Of a stretch of 6,998 nt of DNA, positions 4,381 through 6,998 are shown piece by piece. The notes under the pieces are model-generated. The model was not told where the DNA came from and ran no database searches. It was given only the letters and a program-made list of their open reading frames with translations. Made by a program: the position numbers and the translations under genes. Source of the stretch: Candidatus Gastranaerophilales bacterium. Lineage in GTDB: Bacteria > Cyanobacteriota > Vampirovibrionia > Gastranaerophilales > CAJFVJ01. Numbering within the stretch: the stretch's first letter is position 1; every line of letters begins with the position of its first letter. The DNA is taken from assembly GCA_028694275.1 (NCBI GenBank), contig JAQUTS010000090.1, forward strand, positions 1-6,998. The letters run 5' to 3'.

Positions 4381-6998
4381 CTAAAGAATGACAAGTTCTT
4401 CTTTGATTTTTTCTATTTGCTGCTGAAGAAATTTTGATTCTACAGAAGTTGAAATTTCTGAGGCGGTTTGTACAAGTTTTATGATTGTTTCTTTAGTTTC
4501 TTCTTGGTTTTCTGAATTTTCGAGGGCTTTTTGGTGAAGTTTTGCCAAATCCAGATACAGCTTGCCCTGGAAGAAAAGAAGATCATTTGCTTTTGAAAAA
4601 TCTATTGCTTGCTCCAAATGCATTTTGGCCATATCAAAATCACCTTGCTCCATAAAGAAATCTGAGAGGAGTTTTTTGAGATATGCGCAGAAATAGTTGT
4701 TTTGGATTTGAGGCTTGCTTGCAACATCAAGAGCTTGCTGTGAAATAGATACAGCTTGATCAAAAGAACCTATTTGGGCTTGGATTTTGCTCAAAAGTGC
4801 CCAGCAAGGAATTGCAAAAAGGGCAATTTTTTGGCTGGCGAAGAAATTCAAACAATCGTTTACGATATTTGCTGCATTTGCAAAATCTTTGTTATCAAAG
4901 AGCTGTTTGATAAATAAGATCTGTGCGCAGTTATAGACGAATGAATTATTCAGGTTTCTTGCTTTTTGTGCCAGCATTGCTATTTCTTGGGTGTTTGAAC
5001 CTTGTTCATAGAGGCATTTGTTGGCTGTTTTTATCAAATCAAGCTCAAGCATAATTTGGGCTTTATCTTCTATATTTGTTCCTTTTAGGATATTTTCAGT
5101 TTTTTCTACAGAAATATTAGATTCATCAGGCATACCGTTTAGGGTATTGTGCAGAGCATCTATGACAAAAATCCGCATTGGGGAGTGTTCATCAGGACCG
5201 CTATTAACCAAGAGCTCTAAAACATCGTAGGAATTTTTGTTTCCTTGCAGCGATAATGCTTTTATAAGTATGATTTGACTTTGCATAACCGTGTCTTTTA
5301 TTATTTCAAATTCTTTGTCTGAAAAATCATTTTGGTTTTTGATACCTTGTTGTAATGAAGGCATAATTTCTGTTTGAATGGTTGATACAACTTCTCCTAA
5401 ATAGCCTGATTCCACAAGGAATTTTAGCTTTATGAATTTTAAAAGAGCCAATTCAAGAGGCATTTTCTCAGGGCTTATGTATTCTATCGTTTTGTCTATA
5501 TATTCAGTTGCTTCTTGAATATTACCAAGCATCGCAAGGCTTTTTACTATGTAACCGCAAAGTTCAATGACTTTTTTGCGGTTGTTTTGTTGCTCATGAA
5601 GAGATATCGCTTGTGCCAAAAAAGAAATAGCTTCTTCAGGCGTACTCAGGTAATTATTAATTCCGAGTTGTTCTTGAAGGGCGATTTTTCGGTCTTCTTT
5701 ATCAGGATAATCAGAGTAATCAATATTGGATAGGGCTTCTTTTTGAGCAAGAAGATAGAGGATTTTATCTCCTGTAGAATTTGCTTCTTTGGCTGCCATT
5801 GTCCAAAGAGTGAAGGCTGTTTGAAAATCCTGTGCTTTTTTGGCTATATGGGCTGTTTGAGAACTGTTTGACTCGTTCATATCTATTATTACTTTGAGCA
5901 AATTCAGGTTGATTTGTTTTTCTTGTTCTTCATTTTTGATGACGATGTTTCTGATTACTTCATACATAAATTTGTTTTTGAATTTGTAATTGACATTATC
6001 ATGCGTATGCAAAAGACCTGTATTTACAAGCGTTTGCAAGGTAGTATTGAATGATTCGTTATCAAGTCCCAAAACATGCTGGATAATTAAAGGGTAGAAA
6101 GCATAACCAAGGCATGCCGCATTGGTTATAAATTGGTGCAGAACTTCATTTTGGGAGAACAACGAGTCGATTCTGACTGCAATCAATTCTTCTATGGCAT
6201 CAGGAAGTATTAATTCACTTATTTCGGGTCGGACATTTACTCCGTCTGTATCAACAGAAACAAAGCCTGCCTGACCTAAGAAAACAATTATTTCTTCCAA
6301 GAATAAAGGCCATCCTTGTGTTTTTTCTTTGATTTGTTCAAGAATTACAGCAGGGATTTCTTGTGTGTTTTTGATGTAGTAAGCAAGCTCGGTTAGGGTT
6401 TCTTCTTGCCTGAAAGGATTGAGTTTAACAGAGCCGACATTGTTGAATGCTATTTGCTCAGATTGCATAAACGCTGAGATATGGCTGTTGTTTGATGTTG
6501 TTGTTATCAAGAAAGTATCTTTTAGCAGTCCATCATCAATCATTGCATCTATAACTTCTGCTGAGGATTTGTCTAAAAATTCGATTTCTTTTGCAAGAAG
6601 TACAACTTTTTGCATTTTACTTATTGCTCTAAAGAGTTCTTTTGTCGCAAAGACCAGTTCGTCTTTGGCCTGATTAATATCTTTTGTATCATCGGCTTTG
6701 GGTACCAAAAGGTTTAAAATCGGGTTTACTACATCATCAGACACTATCCCAAGGCTTTGCGATAAGGTGTTTCTTACGATAGTCAGATTTTTTTCTGCTT
6801 CATAATTTATAAGCGGTAAGCTAAACATTGATCTGATGAGGTTTTGCAAAGAAGCAAACGGCACGGTATTAAGACTTGGGTGGCAGTCAAGCTGAAGCAG
6901 GCAGAAGTTTTTTTCTGTAAGTTGCGCCAAAGCCATATTCAAGACAGTTTTTTTGCCGATTCCTGGTTCTACCAAAATTACTATTAAGCCGCCTTCTC
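4381..6998 (-). CDS. AAA_16/STAND-type ATPase-like protein with TPR region (N-terminus outside the window)
   Basis: The frame stays open to the right edge, so the gene is partial. Residues are numbered from the Leu codon at 6975-6973. The visible part begins with GGLIVILVEPGIGKKT, aligning with the P-loop of AAA_16 ATPases (usually GEPGIGKTRL). The first Gly is Val and the Ser/Thr after GK is Lys. The Walker B position reads VVLLAKEIEF (124-133), with Lys129 where the first acidic residue is expected. Other family marks remain: LITTTSNN (156-163), VKLNPFRQEET (183-193), GWPLFLEEII (221-230), and a winged-helix-like segment LPDAIEELIAVRIDSL through YKFKNKFMYEVI (257-341). The rest (about 370-860) is helical, with TPR-like repeats clearest at 445-500 and 693-817. 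There is no C-terminal LuxR-type helix-turn-helix. Relatives often carry a kinase or cyclase domain N-terminally; here that part is unseen. It probably acts as a cytoplasmic signalling or scaffold protein, leading the transcript that includes the methyltransferase. Confidence 0.82.
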   Translation of the reverse strand, partial: EGGLIVILVEPGIGKKTVLNMALAQLTEKNFCLLQLDCHPSLNTVPFASLQNLIRSMFSLPLINYEAEKNLTIVRNTLSQSLGIVSDDVVNPILNLLVPKADDTKDINQAKDELVFATKELFRAISKMQKVVLLAKEIEFLDKSSAEVIDAMIDDGLLKDTFLITTTSNNSHISAFMQSEQIAFNNVGSVKLNPFRQEETLTELAYYIKNTQEIPAVILEQIKEKTQGWPLFLEEIIVFLGQAGFVSVDTDGVNVRPEISELILPDAIEELIAVRIDSLFSQNEVLHQFITNAACLGYAFYPLIIQHVLGLDNESFNTTLQTLVNTGLLHTHDNVNYKFKNKFMYEVIRNIVIKNEEQEKQINLNLLKVIIDMNESNSSQTAHIAKKAQDFQTAFTLWTMAAKEANSTGDKILYLLAQKEALSNIDYSDYPDKEDRKIALQEQLGINNYLSTPEEAISFLAQAISLHEQQNNRKKVIELCGYIVKSLAMLGNIQEATEYIDKTIEYISPEKMPLELALLKFIKLKFLVESGYLGEVVSTIQTEIMPSLQQGIKNQNDFSDKEFEIIKDTVMQSQIILIKALSLQGNKNSYDVLELLVNSGPDEHSPMRIFVIDALHNTLNGMPDESNISVEKTENILKGTNIEDKAQIMLELDLIKTANKCLYEQGSNTQEIAMLAQKARNLNNSFVYNCAQILFIKQLFDNKDFANAANIVNDCLNFFASQKIALFAIPCWALLSKIQAQIGSFDQAVSISQQALDVASKPQIQNNYFCAYLKKLLSDFFMEQGDFDMAKMHLEQAIDFSKANDLLFFQGKLYLDLAKLHQKALENSENQEETKETIIKLVQTASEISTSVESKFLQQQIEKIKEELVIL

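Noticed and set aside
4355..4394. Promoter between the ATPase-like and methyltransferase genes (TTGTCA on the minus strand at 4394-4389)
   Set aside because: No -10-like sequence stands 16-18 nt downstream; the only AT-rich hexamer is about 29 nt away.
6973..6975. TTG codon as a possible start of the ATPase-like gene
   Set aside because: The frame continues upstream to the window edge as EGGLIVIL, which is the normal strand before a P-loop. A start at 6975 would cut the domain.
1..6998. CRISPR arrays, tRNA/rRNA genes, insertion sequences, phage or toxin-antitoxin modules
   Set aside because: No regularly spaced repeats, cloverleaf sequences, transposase motifs or terminal inverted repeats were seen on reading both strands.

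Overview
AT-rich bacterial window with four sizeable protein genes, one small hypothetical gene and the last codons of a gene entering from the left. The best guess for the organism is a non-photosynthetic relative of cyanobacteria (Vampirovibrionia / 'Melainabacteria', such as gut Gastranaerophilales). The UvrC protein resembles cyanobacterial UvrC around its Cys cluster (FRDRVCIYHQIGKCSGVCQ), base composition is low in GC, and one neighbour has an Asn-rich N-terminus ending in an FRG motif. This is inference from remembered family patterns; a Firmicute-like host is the main alternative.

Layout. At the left edge a plus-strand gene ends and overlaps the start of dusB (tRNA-dihydrouridine synthase) through ATGA, so the two are probably co-transcribed and translationally coupled. 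dusB converges on a 93-codon minus-strand gene of unknown function, with the two stop codons overlapping. That small gene is divergent from uvrC (excinuclease ABC subunit C). The 150-bp spacer between them is the main regulatory region of the window. It holds two TATAAT boxes facing uvrC, a perfect 16-bp dyad lying in the spacer of the upstream promoter, and a likely promoter and ribosome-binding site for the small gene. The downstream uvrC promoter is so close to the ATG that its transcript would be leaderless.

The right half is a minus-strand unit transcribed toward uvrC. A large AAA_16/STAND-type ATPase-like protein with a TPR-rich C-terminus runs off the right edge. It is followed after 32 bp by a CheR-like SAM-dependent methyltransferase. 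The methyltransferase and uvrC converge with a 13-bp overlap, and both stop codons lie inside one A/T-flanked hairpin that looks like a shared bidirectional terminator.

How the genes work together. dusB (tRNA modification) and uvrC (nucleotide excision repair) are housekeeping genes without an evident functional link. The ATPase-like/TPR protein and the methyltransferase may form a two-gene signalling or modification unit. The ATPase-like protein has degenerate Walker A and Walker B motifs, which suggests a scaffold or a nucleotide sensor rather than a normal ATPase. No RNA genes, CRISPR arrays, insertion sequences or other mobile elements were seen.
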